Below, in pieces: positions 46,242 through 57,063 of a DNA stretch of 64,000 nt. Source of the stretch: JBDSLU01 sp963844435. GTDB lineage: Bacteria > Acidobacteriota > Vicinamibacteria > Vicinamibacterales > Vicinamibacteraceae. The notes below the pieces were generated by a model, which was given only the letters and a program-made list of their open reading frames with translations, did no database searches and had not been told where the DNA came from. Both the position numbers and the translations under genes were made by a program. The stretch spans positions 124,001 through 188,000 of the forward strand of contig CAWJOG010000022.1 of NCBI GenBank assembly GCA_963844435.1. Reading direction: 5' to 3'. Within the stretch, counting starts at the first letter, position 1. Each line of letters opens with the position of its first letter.

Positions 46242-48315
46242 ATGCTGAATCGCGAACTCGCGGCGCGGATAGACGCCGACTCAGAGGGGCGCTCCGCCGG
46301 AGCATCGCTCCGTACGCTGGGCTTCGTCCTCGCGAGTGCCGCCTGCTACTTCGCCGCCACGCTGCTCGCCTGGGCGCTTTGTTTTCCAGACAGCAAGGTC
46401 TCCCTGTTCTTTCCCCCGCACGCGGTTCTGCTCTGCGTCCTGCTGCTCGTCCCCACCCGGCACTGGTGGGCCTACCTACTCGGCGCCGCCAGCGCTCATT
46501 TTCTGGCGACACAGCTGGCGCAGTGGCCGCCGGTGTACGCATTGACCGCCGAGGCGTTCGACGCTGTGAAATGCGTGCTGGCAGCGGCAGGCATTCGCAT
46601 GCTGATCAAGTCGCCCCTCACGGCGCTCACCCTTCGTGACGCGATTCTCTTCGTCCTCATCGCGGTGGTGCTCGTGCCTTTCGGGACCGCCTTCTGGGGT
46701 GCGTCGTTTACGGTCTCCTACGGCTTCGGCACTCGCTATTGGATCGAATGGCGCAACCTGGGTGTCTCGAATGCCGTAACGACCGTCGTCCTGGTGCCGG
46801 CATTTCTGCTGGGTGCGTACCATCTGTTCGTCAGACGCCCGAGAGCCCTGGCCCCCCGGCGCGTGCTGGAAGCCGCTCTCGTCGGTGCGCTGTACGGTGG
46901 CGCTGGGAATCTTCGTCTTCGATCAATCGCCCGCAGGTCCCAACGCTTCGCCCGCTCTCCTGTACGCGCCCATTCCTCTGCTCATCTGGGCGGCCCTCCG
47001 CTTCGGGCTCGGTGGAATCAGCATCTCGATGTTGATCATCACGTTCCTGGCGATCTGGGGAACCATGCGCGGCCACGGTCCGTTCCTGGCTCAGACCCCC
47101 GTCGAGAATTCGCTGGCACTACAGCTGTTCCTCCTGGTGACCGCCACTCCGCTGATGCTGCTCGCGGTTGTCATCGACGAGGAACGACGCTCGAAAGAAG
47201 CGTTGCGTGAGAGCGCGAACCTGATGGGTCTCGCCGCGGAAGCCGGAAACCTGGCCATGTGGGTGTGGGACGTTTCCGGCAACGATGTGTGGATGACCGA
47301 GCGGGGGCGGTCGCTGTTTGGCCTCGAGCCGGATGCGCGCCTCGATTTTGCGGCCACGTTCGATCTCGTGCACCCCGAGGATCGCAGCGCGCGTGAGGGC
47401 GCGATCACTCAGGCGCTCCGGACGCGAGGCGAATACGACGTGGAGTATCGCGTGCAGCAAGCGGATGGCACGGCCCGCTGGATTCATGGGCGCGGTCGCT
47501 GTACGGGGCCTGACGACGGCACCGGCCCGAAGCTTTTCGGCGTGTCGATGGACGTCACGGCTCGCAAACAGGCGGAGGCGTCGGCCGCGCAGAAGCGCGC
47601 CGAACTGGAGCACGTCGCACGCGTGGCCACGCTCGGCGAGCTCACCACAACGCTGACGCACGAATTGAAGCAGCCCCTCGCCGCAATCCTCACCAACTCG
47701 TATGTCGGCATGCGTTTGCTCGAGGCAGACAAGCCGGATCTCCAGAACCTGCGCAGCGCGCTGGCCGACATCTGTGATGTCACCGAGCGCGCCGGTGAAG
47801 TCATCAGCGGGCTGCGCGCCATGCTCAAGCGCGACACCACGGCGGCGGGCCTGACCGACGTCGATGTGAACGATGTGATCCGCATCATCGAGCGCATCGC
47901 GCACGGCGACGCGGTCGTGCACAAGGTCGCGGTCCACCTCGACCTGTCGCCCGACCTCCGCCCGGTCAAGGGAGACAGCATCCAGCTTCAGCAGGTCATC
48001 CTGAACCTGATGCTCAATGCCTTCAGCGCCATGAGCGGGGCCGGACTCGACGGCGCGCGGTGCCTGGTCGTGCGTACGAAGTCGATTGATGACTCGAACG
48101 TGCGGGTCGAGGTTCAGGACAGCGGCACTGGAATCACCGCGGAAAGGCTCGAGTCGATCTTCGAACCCTTCACCACCAGCAAGCCGGAGGGACTCGGGAT
48201 GGGGCTTTCGATCTGTCGCTCGATCATCGAGCGCCACGGCGGCACGATAGCGGCTGCGAACAATCCCGACCGCGGCGCGACATTCTCGATCACGCTGCCT
48301 GTCACCCGCGAGTGA
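46242..48315 (+). CDS. MASE1-PAS histidine kinase, one frameshift
   Basis: Membrane sensor kinase of about 691 residues. The MASE1 sensory region has about eight helices (SLFFPPHAVLLCVLLLVPTRHWWAYLLG). A break near 46900 lies in the helix before TVALGIFVFDQS. A PAS domain follows (GNLAMWVWDVSGNDVWMTERG to DGTGPKLFGVSMDVTARK). The phosphoacceptor is in LTHELKQPLAAILTN, the FixL/HPK4-type H-box. The ATPase boxes are LNLMLNAFSAM, DSGTGI and GLGMGLSICRSIIERHGG. No response regulator is adjacent, so it is an orphan here. The start ATG 46242 is the first before the membrane region. Confidence 0.92.
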
Positions 48316-48349
48316 ATCCGACCGTGAGTCGGCACGCAGGCGGACGACG

Positions 48350-48364
48350 CTGTACGCCGTACAG
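48350..48364. repeat. 15-base palindrome between convergent genes
   Basis: CTGTACGCCGTACAG has seven-base arms about one central base. It lies between the converging stops of the histidine kinase and the porin. It is probably a small bidirectional hairpin; its short centre makes it a poor match to a LexA box. Confidence 0.4.
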
Positions 48365-48374
48365 ATGAACCTGC

Positions 48375-49767
48375 TCAGAAGCTGTAGCCGACGTAGACCA
48401 TCCCGTAGGCGAAGTTCTTGGTCCGACCACTTGATTGCTGGACCGCCTTCCCCGGATCGGCGAACGCCCCAAGGACGCTGACCGTGATGTTCGAGTTCAC
48501 TTTCCAGTCGACATAGGCGTCGATCTCGAACGCGATGTCCTTGTCGGTCACCTCGGGGGCGACCGCCTGCGGCCGATCGAGACTGAACCTGTAGAACAGG
48601 AGCCCGCCGCCGACCGACTCGCTCGGCGTGACCTGCGCGCGCACGAGGTGCGATTTCAGGTTGGAGTTGGAGAGGAAGTACTCGCCCGCGATCTCGCCCT
48701 GCCACCAGTAGCCCCAGTCGTAGAAGCCGAGGAACAGCGGATCGAACGCTTCGTTGTTCGTCGTCGCGGGGTCGTCGCCCTGGAAGAACGCATAGCGGTA
48801 CGTGAACGTCGGCTTCCAGCTGACGTCGCTCAGCTCGTACGAGCCCTGGGCGGTCCACGCGTTGGAGTCGAGCGCCTCGCCGTTCCGCTCCGACGCGTAC
48901 TCGAACTCGAACGACAGGTCGGGGATGCCCCTGAGCGGCGCCGTGTACGCGCGGACGTTGAAGACGTTCAACCCGTCGCGTCCCGGCTCCAAAGCGGCGT
49001 CGGCGAACCACTTCATGTAGGTGGCGCCGAGCGTCGTGTGCTCGCCGATCGCGTACTCGTAGTTGGCGCCCCACAGCCGGCTGCCGGTGTCGTTCTCCTC
49101 GAGCTCGTCCTTGTCGAGATAGAACGCTTCGACCGTATGTGCGCCGGGCTTGAAGCGGCCGATCGCGGCGAGCTCGAACGCCTTGCGCGCGTTCGTCCAG
49201 TAGCCGCCGCGGCTGCCGCCTTCGGCCGCTCCGTCGTAGAGCAGGAAGCCATGACCCAGCTGGTACTGCGTCCGGCCCACGACGACATCCAGCGCGTTCT
49301 CGCCGAGCCCCTCGAATGCGTTTCCCGACCGCCACCCGATCGACAGATCCTCGGGCCCGAACGACGAGATGTCCTGCCCGAAGTCGGCCGGGACCGAACC
49401 GTAGGTCCGTTCGCCGACCGCGCTGATCTTGCCATAGACTTCGCTCGAGGACGCGAGCGTGTAGCTCGCTGACAAGCGCGGGCTTCATGTAGCCCTCGAA
49501 CCACTGGTCGCTCAAGTTCTCGTCGACCCCTGGCTCCTTGGGATTGTCGTAGAGCGAGTTCGCGAATCCGAACGTGCCCCAGCCGGCGTCGAAGTTGAAC
49601 GTCCACTTCATCTTCGACGGAAGGCCGGTCGGCCGCTCCTCCGGTGGCTCGGCCGGCTTGTCCTGCGGCGTGGCGGGTGCGTCCTGCGCGGACGCGGCCC
49701 ACGGCATCACGACGAACGCGAAGAGGATGACGAGACGCACGACGGAATGAATCGACTCTCGCTTCAT
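48375..49767 (-). CDS. Outer-membrane beta-barrel porin (alginate-export-like), one frameshift
   Basis: Signal peptide SVVRLVILFAFVVMPWAASAQ begins at ATG 49767. A Pro/Glu-rich linker follows, then KWTFNFDAGWGTFGFANSLYDN. A break near 49478 separates GYMKPALVS from ASYTLASSSEVYGKIS. The rest is alternating beta strands with aromatic girdles and ends VYVGYSF, the terminal Phe recognised for outer-membrane insertion. The rejoined protein is about 464 residues. The overall layout recalls alginate-export porins, but the substrate is not established. Confidence 0.85.
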
Positions 49768-49842
49768 GGCTTCGCCTCGTTGGGCAAAGCCCACACAACC
49801 ACGTGCGCGAGCCGATTACAACGACGTGGCTCGAGAAATCAG

Positions 49843-49858
49843 TGTGACCATGCTCACT
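49843..49858. promoter_or_regulatory. Crp-like site overlapping the VIT-like gene start
   Basis: TGTGACCATGCTCACT matches TGTGA-N6-TCACA at nine of ten fixed positions. It contains the ATG (49850) of the plus-strand gene and sits 76 bases upstream of the divergent porin start. Binding here could block translation-initiation-region transcription in one direction and act on the porin in the other. Chance occurrence is possible. Confidence 0.35.
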
Positions 49859-50536
49859 CCGAACAGCCCAGCCCTCTCAAGATTGCCGGCGACCAGGTCC
49901 GAGCGGATCCTGGATCCGATCGACCGCATGACCGAGGTGCTCTTCGGCCTGATCATGGCGCTGACGTTCACCGGCACCCTCAGCGTCGCGACTGCCGGCC
50001 GCGAGGACATTCGCGCACTGCTCGTCGGCATGATCGGCTGCAACCTCGCGTGGGGCCTCGCCGACGCCGTCATGTTTCTCATGAGCACGCTCGCCGAGCG
50101 CGGGCACAACCGGCAGCTGATCCAGGCCGCGCGCCGTGCCGAGCGCAGCGAAGACGCGCACCAGGTCATCGCCGGCAGCATCCCGCCGCTCCTCGCCTCG
50201 TTCCTGAAACCGGACGATTTCGAACGGCTCCGACAGGGTCTCCTCGGTATCCGCGAGCAGCCTGAGACCGCTTGGATCACCAAGGAGGATCTCCTCGGCG
50301 CGGGTGCCGTGTTCCTCCTGGTCTTTCTGTCGACCTTCCCCGTCGTCATCCCGTTCATCGTTTTCCAGGACGTTTACACCGCGCTTCGCGCGTCGAACGC
50401 CGTCGCGATCGCGATGATGTTCGCGGCGGGTTATTACCTCGCGCGGCACGGCGGCTACCGTCCGTGGCTCACCGGGGCCAGCGTCGTCGTGCTGGGGGTG
50501 GTGCTGGTGGGCATCGCGATCGCCCTCGGCGGCTGA
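49850..50536 (+). CDS. VIT/CCC1-like membrane protein
   Basis: 228 residues from ATG 49850. The core DPIDRMTEVLFGLIMALTFTGTLSVA is close to the N-terminal helix of VIT/CCC1 iron-manganese transporters. Further helices are LLVGMIGCNLAWGLADAVMFLMS, AGAVFLLVFLSTFPVVIPFIVF and AIAMMFAAGYYLARHGG, then a last one. The central cytosolic part (RRAERSEDAHQVIAG) is shorter than in true VIT1 and lacks its acidic metal cluster, so transport of iron is uncertain. A longer reading from 49766 overlaps the porin start and is less likely. Confidence 0.8.
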   Translation: MLTPNSPALSRLPATRSERILDPIDRMTEVLFGLIMALTFTGTLSVATAGREDIRALLVGMIGCNLAWGLADAVMFLMSTLAERGHNRQLIQAARRAERSEDAHQVIAGSIPPLLASFLKPDDFERLRQGLLGIREQPETAWITKEDLLGAGAVFLLVFLSTFPVVIPFIVFQDVYTALRASNAVAIAMMFAAGYYLARHGGYRPWLTGASVVVLGVVLVGIAIALGG

Positions 50537-50871
50537 CCTGCTCAGTGCGCCTGAAGACCCTCCGCGCGAAACACGGCGCACGCCCATGCCGGTCATCGAA
50601 TCCTCGCCTCGACGCTCCTGTCGCTGGCAACACCACAGCAGACTTCGCACCGATACCAGCCGCCGGCGGACCTGCGTGGGAGGTACCGGCCAGCAAGGAC
50701 GGCGCGAGATTTCGCGAAACCTCGGGGAAATTTCCCCACCTGGACCGTGGTGGTGAGGCGCCGGCGCGATGCGATGGCGGCGCGAAGCGAGCCGGGCGAC
50801 CGTGGATTGCGACCGATTGGCTGGCGCCTGGGCAGGGGCCCCCCGGTATCCGCTTTGCCAGATCTCTCGTC
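50537..50871. other. 335-base non-coding stretch before tonB
   Basis: No credible gene is seen here. The stretch holds two palindromes near its centre, described separately, and no obvious tRNA or ncRNA fold. Confidence 0.6.
50710..50737. promoter_or_regulatory. Paired palindromes upstream of the TonB gene
   Basis: TTTCGCGAAA (50710-50719) and GGGGAAATTTCCCC (50724-50737) are perfect palindromes separated by four bases. Their centres are 16 bases apart, about one and a half helical turns. They lie 135 bases upstream of the TonB start and could be operators. No regulator is assigned. Confidence 0.4.
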
Positions 50872-51755
50872 GTGCTGCACCTCGACCCGCTCGCGCCCTG
50901 CACGCCGCGGCTGCCGGATCGGCGGTCGGAAGCGCTGACGCCGCTCGCGGCGTCGACGGCGCTGCACGTGGCTTTCGTCCTCATCGCGGTTTCGCTCGCG
51001 AGCACGTTGGCGCCAGGGATCGACGCTCCCCGCCCCGAACCGATCGCAGACCAGCAGGGCCAGGACGTCCGGCTCGTGTTTCTCGTGTCCGAGCTGCCAC
51101 CGACGGCCGGTGGCGGGGGGGCGGAGGGAATCAGCGGCCGGAACCCATCCGTCGTGCGCAGGGCGTGGGCGCTGACCCGCTCACCCTGCGGGTGCAACGA
51201 CGGCCGTCGCCACCGGCCCCGGTGACGGCAGCTTCCGCACCTGCGGTCGAGGACGCGCCGTCGATCCCATCGATCGTCCTCGATGCAAAGCCGCTGGCTT
51301 CCGGCTTCTTCAATCAGACCGGATTGCCAGCCGGCGGCGTGTTGTCCAGCCCGTCGACAGGCCCAGGATCCGGGGGCGGCGTCGGCACCGGAAGCGGGAC
51401 CGGTATCGGTCCGGGACGTGGCCCCGGCCTGGGGCCCGGATCCGGAGGTGGAACTGGCGGTGGCGTCTACCGTCCAGGCGGGACAGTCTCCCCACCGCGA
51501 GTGATCAAGGAGGTCAGACCCAAGTATACCAGCGAAGCGATGACGAACAAGGTTCAAGGCACGGTTCTGCTGGAAGCCATCGTCACGCGCGACGGCTGCG
51601 CGTCGCAGATCCGTGTCGTGCGTTCGCTCGACGCCGGGGGCCTCGATCAGGAAGCCGTGGCGGCCGTTGCCCAATGGCGGTTCGAGCCTGGGCGCCTTGG
51701 GGCCGCGCCGGTCGACGTGCTCGTCACGATCGACGTCGGCTTCTGGATTCGCTGA
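50872..51755 (+). CDS. TonB-family energy transducer, one frameshift
   Basis: Links the proton motive force to outer-membrane receptors. From GTG 50872 the N-terminus has a cytoplasmic lead and one membrane helix (TALHVAFVLIAVSLASTLA). A break near 51120 occurs in a run of seven G. The other frame continues with a Pro-rich and a Gly-rich spacer (GSGGGVGTGSGTGIGPGRG) and the TonB C-terminal fold: SPPRVIKEVRPKYTSEAM, GTVLLEAIVTRDG and AVAAVAQWRFEPG. About 294 residues. ExbB/ExbD are not seen in the window. Confidence 0.85.
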
Positions 51756-51837
51756 CGGCTGTGCCACCGGGAACGCGCCTTGCTTTGGGTGGGTGAGGAC
51801 GCAATCAGCGTCCAAGAACCACGTGGGGAGCACACAC

Positions 51838-52314
51838 ATGGCGGACGTCTTCGTCTCTCGTCTCGAGTGGACCGGGGCAGCCAAGGGGCCGACGCGCTAT
51901 CCATCGACGTTCAGTCGCGATCTCAGCGTGTCCCTGGATGCCACCACCCTTCCGATGTCATCGGCACCGGGCTATCGCGGCGATCCGTCCCGGGCGAATC
52001 CCGAACAGCTCTTCGTCGCGTCGCTCAGCGCGTGCCACGCGCTGACGTATCTGTTCCTCGCGGCCAGGGACCAGATCTCCGTGATCGGGTACCACGACGA
52101 TGCCGAAGGTCACCTGGGACTGGTGGACGGCAAGATGCGGATGTCGCGAGTGACGTTGCGGCCCCTCATCACGCTCGGGTCGGTCGCGGACGAAGACCGC
52201 GCGCGCGCGCTGGTTGCGAAGGCGCATGACAGCTGCTTCATCGGTAACTCCGTGACGACGCCAGTCGTCGTGGTGCCCGCGTTCACGTTCGCCGAAGCGG
52301 CGGCTTCGCGCTGA
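51838..52314 (+). CDS. OsmC-family peroxidase
   Basis: 158 residues from ATG 51838. OsmC/Ohr proteins reduce organic hydroperoxides with two reactive cysteines. The first is in PEQLFVASLSACHALTYLF, the second in KAHDSCFIGNSVTTPV. The opening VFVSRLEWTGAAKGPTRYPSTFSRD is typical of the YhfA/OsmC side. The P-type ATPase gene starts 27 bases further on in the same direction, so the two may be cotranscribed as a stress unit. The frame is clean although the next gene is heavily broken. Confidence 0.92.
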   Translation: MADVFVSRLEWTGAAKGPTRYPSTFSRDLSVSLDATTLPMSSAPGYRGDPSRANPEQLFVASLSACHALTYLFLAARDQISVIGYHDDAEGHLGLVDGKMRMSRVTLRPLITLGSVADEDRARALVAKAHDSCFIGNSVTTPVVVVPAFTFAEAAASR

Positions 52315-52341
52315 CGGCAGCCCGCCGGGAGCGGGCCCACG

Positions 52342-55054
52342 ATGCTGATTCAGCAGCTCACCCTGGACGCCGCGTTCGCAACCGTGCGGAGTGTCCCGAC
52401 CGGCTTGTCGGAGTCGGAGGCCGCAGCACGTCGGCTCGAGTTCGGTCCCAACCGCATCGAGCGCCTCGCGCCGCACGCCGCTCGCGGTTCGCTTCGTTCG
52501 ACAGTTCACCCACTTCTTCGCCGTCCTGCTGTGGGTGGCGGCGCGCCTGGCGCTCATCGCCGATCGGTGGATGCCCGGCCAGGGCATGGCCACGCTCGCG
52601 GCGGCCATCGTCGCCGTGATCGTCATCAACGGCGTCTTCTCGTTCTGGCAGGAGTACCGCGCCGAAGAGACGATGGCCGCGCTGCAGCGTCTGCTGCCGC
52701 ACCAGGTGAGGGCGCTGCGGGACGGGACGCCGTCGTGCTCCCGGCCGAGGACGTCGTCCCCGGCGACGTCATCTTGCTGACCGCCGGCGATGACGTGCCC
52801 GCCGACTGCCGGCTCGTCGAAGGGTTCGGCGTGCGCGTCAACAACGCCACGGTCACCGGCGAGGCGCGCCCGTGTCGCAGACGCGCAACCCTCGGTCGAC
52901 CCGGACCTGCTGCGGAGCCGGAACGTCCTGCTGGCTGGCACCTCGGTGACGACCGGCGAGGCCAAGGCGCTGGTGTTCGCGACGGGGATGCACACCGCGT
53001 TCGGCAGGATCGCCCATCTGACCCAGACGACGGTCGATCCGCCGTCGCCGCTGCAGAAGGAGATCGCGGCACTGAGCCGCGTGATCGCCGCGCTGGCGGT
53101 CGCGATCGGCGTGGTCGTGTTCGTGATTGGCCGATTCATCGGCCTGTCGACGTCCGTCAGCCTCGTCTTTGCCATCGGCATCATCGTCGCGAACGTGCCC
53201 GAAGGACTGCTGCCCACGGTGACGCTGGCGATGGCCATGGCCGCTCGCCGCATGGGCAGGCGACAACACGCTGGTGCGTCACCTGCCCAGCGTCGAGACG
53301 CTTGGCTGCGCATCGGTCATCTGCACCGACAAGACCGGCACGCTGACGCAGAACCGCATGGAGATTCGGTCGTCTACGTGGACGGTGCGTTCGTCGAGCC
53401 GCATGCCGCCGAGACGGCGACGTTCGCCGCCAGCCACCGCCGCCTGCTCGAGTGCGCCGCTGCTGTCACGACCTGAAGTACGCGGGCGAACGCGGGCACC
53501 ACCGGTGGATCGGCGATCCCATGGAGCTGGCGCTGGCACGGATGGCATCGACGGCGCTCGCGACGCGCCGGCGTTCGACCGCATCGACGAGATCCCCTTC
53601 GAGCCGGAGCGCAAGCGGCTGGTGACGCTGCATCGCGTGGCTGGCGAGCCTGTGGCGTTCGTCAAGGGCGCCCCGGAAGCGGTGCTCTCGCGTGCGAGCC
53701 TGGATCGACGTCGACGGCGCAGGGTGGCGCTGAGCGCCGAGCGGCGCGAGGCGTTCGGCAAGGCGGCGGCGGCCATGGCCGATCGTGGGCTTCGGGTCCT
53801 GGCGTTTGCGTATCGAGTCCTCCCGGCCGACTACGTGCTGGCCGACGCCGAGCAGGACCTGGTCGTGACGGCTCTCGTCGGCTTCGAAGATCCGCCGCGG
53901 CCGGAAGTGCCGGCTGCGGTGCGTCGATGCCGTGAGGCGGGCATCAAGATCGTCATGGTGACCGGCGACCACCCGCACACCGCCATGGCCGTGGCGCGCG
54001 AGATCGGACTCGTGCAGGGTGCGGCGCCCACGCTGCTGACGGGAGACGACCTCGGCCGGATGTCCGATACCCAGCTCCAGCTGGCGCTGGATGCCCCGGA
54101 GATCGTCTGCGCCCGGGTCACGGCCGAACAGAAGCTGCGAATCGTGACGGCGTTCCAGCGCAAGCGCGCATCGTGGCGGTCACGGGCGACGGGGTGAACG
54201 ATGCGCCGGCGCTGCGCGCGGCCGACATCGGCATCGCCATGGGCATCTCCGGCACCGACGTCGCCCGCGAAGCGTCGGACCTGGTCCTCCTGGATGACAA
54301 CTTCGCCAGCATCGTCAACGCCGTCGAAGAGGGGCGCACGGTCTTCGAGAACATCCGCAAGTTCCTCACCTACATCCTGACGTCGAACGTTCCTGAGCTG
54401 GTGCCGTACCTGGCGTTCGCGTTTGCACGCGTGCCGCTCGCGCTCACGGTCATTCAGATCCTGGCGGTCGATCTCGGCACCGACATGGTGCCCGCGCTGG
54501 GGCTCGGTGCCGAACCCCCGGATTCGCGTGATGCAACGCCCTCCTCGGAGCCGGCAGGATCGCCTGTTGACAGCCGGGCTCCTCGTGCGTGCGTACCTGT
54601 TTCTCGGTGCATTCAGGCCGTGGCGGCGATGGCGGCCTTCTTCTTCGTCCTTGCTGCAACCGGATGGCACTGGGGTCAGGAGCTCCCGGTGACCGACCTG
54701 CTGTACCGGCAAGCCACCACCGCGTGCCTCACGGCGATCGTGTTGATGCAGGTGGTCAACGTGCATCTCTGCCGCAGTCGCCGGACGTCGATCGTCTCGC
54801 GACCGCTCTTCGGCAACCCTCTGATCACCGCCGGCATCGCCGCGGAGGTCGGGTTGATTCTCGCGATCGACTACACCGCTGTCGGCAACGCCGTGTTCGG
54901 CACGGCGCCTATCGGATACGAGGCATGGCTGGTGGTTCTGCCTTTTGCCGTGGCGATGCTGGCGCTCGACGAGGCGCGAAAGGCGTTCGTCCGTTGGCGC
55001 GAAACGCACACAACCGGGTTACACACGCACAGGGTGGAGACGCCATCATGCTGA
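52342..55054 (+). CDS. P2-type cation-transporting ATPase, at least ten frameshifts
   Basis: All core motifs survive across the frames. The N-terminal cation-ATPase domain is LSESEAAARRLEFGPNRIE. Next come QEYRAEETMAALQRLLP, PAEDVVPGDVILLTAGD and NVPEGLLPTVTLAMAMAARRM; then the phosphorylation site ICTDKTGTLTQNRM, FVKGAPEAVL, MVTGDHPHTA and VTGDGVNDAPALRAADIGIAMG. The VPEGLL motif points to P2A/P2C pumps (Ca2+ or Na+/K+). Breaks fall near 52475, 52722, 52865, 52880, 53258, 53366, 53462, 53545, 54168 and around 54520-54620. Joined, it is about 900 residues. Sequence error is favoured, but true decay cannot be ruled out. Confidence 0.85.
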
Positions 55055-55425
55055 ACGAAGGCAAGCTCGTCTACTGGCATCGTGAGCTTCCGCCGCTCGA
55101 CGCTGAACCGTTGGGCGAACACACCGTCGAGGCCGACAGCATGCGGGTGGCCGGCGACCTCGCGCAGCGCGACGATCTCTGGGACCAGTGTTACCGTGAC
55201 CTGATGGCTCGGGTGCACCGTCGGCTGGATCAGGAGGTGCACCGGCTTGGCGGTGACTACGCGCACGTCCTCGACGAGACGACCGGCACCAAGCGTGACG
55301 ACCGCGCCGGTGAGGTCTGGCTCCACGGCCGCATCACGTACCTGTTGCTCAGGCGATCGGGCCGACCGGCGCCGGCACGACCGGGCTCGCCAGACGGCTC
55401 GTCTGTCACCTCAGCACCCGGGTGA
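55048..55425 (+). CDS. Small protein coupled to the P-type ATPase, function unknown
   Basis: 125 residues from ATG 55048, which overlaps the ATPase stop by seven bases. The core has an acidic/His stretch (EHTVEADSMRVAGDLAQRDD) and a conserved-looking block GGDYAHVLDETTGTKRDDRAGEVWLHGRITYLLLR. I recall similar strings in hypothetical proteins near stress or dormancy genes, but cannot confirm a family. The tail is Pro/Ser-rich and probably disordered. The overlap suggests a functional tie to the pump, perhaps as a regulator. Confidence 0.75.
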   Translation: MLNEGKLVYWHRELPPLDAEPLGEHTVEADSMRVAGDLAQRDDLWDQCYRDLMARVHRRLDQEVHRLGGDYAHVLDETTGTKRDDRAGEVWLHGRITYLLLRRSGRPAPARPGSPDGSSVTSAPG

Positions 55426-55554
55426 TGTCACAGGGTGCCTGCTGTCTCGTCCTCCTCCTCGAGGGGTTGGTCGGGGCAGGAGGCGACATGATGGACCCCT
55501 CGCTCAGCGATGGCCCGTGCCGTAGCCGGACGTTCCTGCGGCTACAATCCCGCC

Positions 55555-57027
55555 ATGCTTCTTGGCGACCTGTTCGACCTCTCACTGCGCGGACGCGCGG
55601 GAGCCGTCGGCCTGGTCTGTGACGTCGCCCGGCGGTCGGCGGGAGCTGACGTTCGGCGAGATCGCGGACCGTGCTGCGCGGGCCGCGGCCGTGCTGCGTC
55701 GGCGCGGGCTCGTGCCGGCGATCGGCTCGCGGTGCAACTGCCGAACCGGCTCGAGTTCATCGACCTCTTCCTCGCCTGCGTGCAGTCCGGCGTGGTGCTG
55801 GTCCCGATCAACGTGCTGTATCGGGAGCGCGAGATCGCCCACATCGTCGCGGACGCCGAGCCGAAGCTGATCGTCACGACCGAGGCGCAGCGCGGGCTGT
55901 TCCCGCCGGACAGCCGGTGGTCGACGTCGACGAGCTGATGCGCGAGGCCGGGACGGCGACGGGCGGCGTGCCTCGCCCGGCCATCGACGGCGACGCGCCG
56001 GCGGCCATCGTCTACACGTCGGGCACCACCGGCCGCTCCAAGGGCGCGGTGCTGACCCACAACAACTTCGCGGCCAACGCCGCCGCGCTCCTCACCTGCT
56101 GGCGCATCACCAGCGCCGACCGCTACCTGGCGGTGCTGCCGCTCTTCCACGTCCACGGCCTGGGCAACGGCGTGTGCGCTGGCTCGCCTCCGGCTGCCGC
56201 ATGCGCCTCGCCGAGCGGTTCGAGGCCGCGAAGGCGCTCGAGCTGGTTCCAGGACTTCCAGCCGACGCTCTTCTTCGGCGTGCCGACGATCTACGTCCGC
56301 CTGCTGGAGCTGCCGGCTGACGAAGCGCGCGCGATCGGGGCGCGGATGCGGCTGTTCGTGTCGGGCTCGGCGCCGCTCCCGCCGCAGGTGCTCGAGCAGT
56401 TCCGCGAGCGGTTCGGCCACACGATCCTGGAGCGCTACGGGATGAGCGAGACGCTCATGCTCGCCTCCAATCTCCTCGAGGGCGAGCGCCGCGCCGGCAC
56501 CGTGGGCTACCCGCTGCCGGGGGTCTCGCTGTCGGTGCGCGACCGGGAGGACCAACCGGTGAAGACGGGCGAGATCGGCGAGGTCTGGGTCAAAGGGCCG
56601 ACGGTCTCTCGCCGGCTACTGGCGCAACGCCGAGGCGACGGCGCACACGTTCACCGACGGCTGGTTCAGGACCGGCGACGTGGGCGAGCTGGACGCCGCC
56701 GGCTGCCTCACGCTGCGCGGGCGCGCGACCGAGCTGATCATCTCCGGCGGCTTCAACATCTATCCGCGCGAGATCGAAGAAGTGCTGCTCGAACAACCCG
56801 GCGTGCGCGAGGCCGCGGTGGTCGGCGTCCCCGACCGGCGGCGCGGCGAGGTGCCCGTCGCCTACGTCGTCACCGAACCCGGCGTCGACCTCGACGGCCT
56901 GCGCGACCGCTGCGCCGCGAGCCTCGCCTCCTTCAAGACGCCGCGCGCCATCATTCGCGTCGACGCGCTGCCCAGGAACGCGATGGGCAAGCTGCAGAAG
57001 CACCTGCTCGTCACGCCACCGGGGTGA
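55555..57027 (+). CDS. AMP-dependent acyl-CoA synthetase, several frameshifts
   Basis: Activates a carboxylic acid to its CoA thioester through an acyl-adenylate. The AMP-binding P-loop IVYTSGTTGRSKGAVLTHNN is intact, followed by AVLPLFHVHGLGN. Later come TLFFGVPTIYVRLLELP, LERYGMSETLM, GWFRTGDVGEL and the C-terminal Lys region NAMGKLQKHLL. Breaks lie near 55640, 55720, 55915, 56175, 56235 and 56608. Joined length is about 490 residues. The short length and the end are closest to malonyl-CoA/medium-chain synthetases, but the substrate is a guess. Confidence 0.87.
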
Positions 57028-57063
57028 CCGGCCCTGCCCGGGCGACCGTGAGCGACTCTGGCG

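Noticed and set aside
48350..48364. LexA (SOS) box
   Set aside because: The CTGT and ACAG halves are seven bases apart instead of eight, and the site lies between convergent stops, not in a promoter.
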